64,000 nt of DNA, from positions 1-64,000 of the forward strand of contig NZ_JAPFHA010000009.1 of assembly GCF_026586805.1 (NCBI RefSeq). Direction: 5' to 3'. The DNA is from Niveibacterium sp. 24ML (lineage in GTDB: Bacteria > Pseudomonadota > Gammaproteobacteria > Burkholderiales > Rhodocyclaceae). This document shows, one piece after another, positions 63,185 to 64,000 of the stretch (positions are counted from its first letter, which is position 1; the number at the start of each line of letters is the position of its first letter). The translations under genes were made by a program, and so were the position numbers. A model generated the notes under the pieces. It searched no databases. It was not told where the DNA came from and saw only the letters and a program-made list of their open reading frames with translations.

Positions 63185-63216
63185 CAACGTGGCAACTGAA
63201 AAAGGGGGCGCTCATC

Positions 63217-63360
63217 ATGGCACTTGAAATCCTGTTCGGTACCGACATCGGTTTGCTGAGCCTGTTCACGATCGTGTTCGTGCTTGGCATGGGTGGCTAC
63301 TTGTGGCACTTCGCGCGCAAGCACATGAAGGACGAAGAAGCACAGTTGCATCGGCACTGA
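63217..63360 (+). CDS. DUF3149 family small membrane protein
   Basis: A 47-aa protein, shorter than most ORF searches report. ALEILFGTDIGLLSLFTIV starts one hydrophobic helix (about 9-30), followed by a basic/polar tail with HFARKHMKDEEAQ. The LFGTDIGL beginning matches the DUF3149 family. It follows ccoG by 32 bases with AAAGGGGG upstream of the ATG and is probably cotranscribed; role unknown. Confidence 0.75.
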   Translation: MALEILFGTDIGLLSLFTIVFVLGMGGYLWHFARKHMKDEEAQLHRH

Positions 63361-63388
63361 GGCGATACCGCGCAGGGCCTGCGGAAAT

Positions 63389-63416
63389 ACAACCGGGGGC
63401 ATGTGCCCCCGGTTGT
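63389..63416. terminator. Hairpin between convergent genes
   Basis: A 12-bp stem (ACAACCGGGGGC with GCCCCCGGTTGT) around ATGT. It lies between the DUF3149 gene and the convergent gene ending at 63438, but lacks a T tract. Confidence 0.5.
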
Positions 63417-63437
63417 GATTGCGACGCGGATACCGAC

Positions 63438-63989
63438 TTAGTTCGCTGGCGATTGTGCTGCGGCTTTGTCTTCCGGTGCAGCGTCCTTCGGAACGGCATC
63501 GTCTTCGAGCTTGACATTCGGGTCTGCTGCCCAGCGTGTCAGGTCTTTGGCCAGGGCGGCGGCGCAGCGATCGAGGATCGAGCAGGTACCCTTGAAGCCG
63601 CCCCACATGCCACCGGTAGACCAGCGATTGACGCGGGTCTTGCGCACAACTTTGCCGTTCTCAAGCAGATCCACGTAAACCGTGATCGCCTTCGGTCCGC
63701 TCCATGCGCCTCCGCCAACGCCCAAAACGTGCGAGACCTGGATCTTCATGACCTGTGCGCCGTTGGCGTCCGCCAGGCTGGTGATGGGGCTGCCGCCGCC
63801 GAATTTCTTGTTCAATGCGCTCTCAACCTGACGCGCGACTTGTTGCTCCGGCTGACATTCATCCTTCACCTTTTGCACGATGCTTGAGTCGGGCGTGTAG
63901 GTCACGGGCGTCATCAGCACAACGCGGTCGGCGGCGAAGGCGCTCTGCGCAAATGCTGCGGCGATAAGAACGGAAGCGATTCTTTTCAT
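63438..63989 (-). CDS. Unknown exported protein
   Basis: A 183-aa protein with a signal peptide (cleavage near residue 19-20, AFAA). The core TPVTYTPDSSIVQKVKDECQPEQQVARQVESALN and KIQVSHVLGVGGGAWSGPKAITVYVDLLENGKVVRKTRVNRWSTGGMWGGF suggests a periplasmic protein related to lipoprotein-like domains of assembly machines, but I cannot assign a family. Two Cys (GTCSILDRC) could form a disulfide. The C-terminal tail is Ala/Pro/Glu-rich. Near the window end but complete. Confidence 0.75.
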   Translation of the reverse strand: MKRIASVLIAAAFAQSAFAADRVVLMTPVTYTPDSSIVQKVKDECQPEQQVARQVESALNKKFGGGSPITSLADANGAQVMKIQVSHVLGVGGGAWSGPKAITVYVDLLENGKVVRKTRVNRWSTGGMWGGFKGTCSILDRCAAALAKDLTRWAADPNVKLEDDAVPKDAAPEDKAAAQSPAN

Positions 63990-64000
63990 GTGCTGACTAG

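Noticed and set aside
1-64000. CRISPR array, tRNA, rRNA, phage or IS transposase
   Set aside because: No regularly spaced repeats, cloverleaf-type sequence or transposase/integrase motifs were seen on reading; a dedicated tRNA or CRISPR scan would be decisive.

Overview
The window looks like chromosomal DNA of a GC-rich betaproteobacterium, most likely of the order Rhodocyclales (inference). The hints are two PEP-CTERM proteins, a solitary maltose-binding protein with a large starch-active amylase, a CcoG-type oxidase assembly factor, and the general gene style. There is no rRNA, tRNA, CRISPR array, phage or intact IS element that I could see. Genes lie on both strands in short operons.

Layout. 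1-149: MITE-like inverted repeat. 239-1492: malE and its terminator. 1511-3620 (-): two overlapping genes for unknown exported proteins. 4097-9446: MFS transporter, GH5 lipoprotein, RecQ, GNAT acetyltransferase, DUF456 protein. 9701-12204: secreted GH13 amylase with two starch-binding modules and a strong terminator. 12275-15388: nuclease-fold protein, four-domain beta/gamma-crystallin protein, DUF3047 protein. 15488-18173 (-): aldehyde dehydrogenase plus saccharopine-dehydrogenase-type enzyme, probably lysine catabolism. 18715-23971: CigR-like protein, peptide transporter, a decayed macro-domain gene, trehalose-phosphatase, a DoxX-like fragment, GST, DODA-type dioxygenase, Trp-rich protein. 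24201-25197: Xre/RES toxin-antitoxin pair with promoter and palindromic operator. 25307-27719: HtpX, TerC, UspA. 27826-29548: three unknown genes. 29640-33009 (-): PEP-CTERM protein and ExeM/NucH-type nuclease. 33239-36006: HD-GYP protein coupled to a PAS histidine kinase. 36115-40439: CNNM/CorC protein, BaiN-like flavoprotein, and a CorA-type transporter with an MgtE_N-like domain. 40645-43539 (-): PEP-CTERM protein and DUF1254 lipoprotein. 43988-46383: ThDP enzyme and DsbA-family protein. 46392-53075: an AraC regulator and a degenerate GGDEF membrane protein (-) divergent from a TonB receptor plus beta-propeller phytase (+). 53139-54095 (-): DUF808 protein. 54242-58180: Pho-box-like site, pstSCAB and terminator. 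58207-61580 (-): ferredoxin-NADP reductase and a four-domain CoA-disulfide-reductase/rhodanese/TusA/DsrE2 protein. 61769-63989: ccoG, a 47-aa DUF3149 protein and a small exported protein.

Themes. Phosphorus acquisition: phytase with its own TonB receptor, and the Pst transporter a few kb away. Polysaccharide use: MalE, amylase, GH5. Also sulfane-sulfur handling, exported proteins of the PEP-CTERM type, and c-di-GMP signalling with one turnover-type (HD-GYP) and one probably inactive (AGDRF) protein. The least understood parts are the secreted pair at 1511-3620, the unknown cluster at 27826-29548, and the regulatory repeats around 41487-43647 and 48384-48488.
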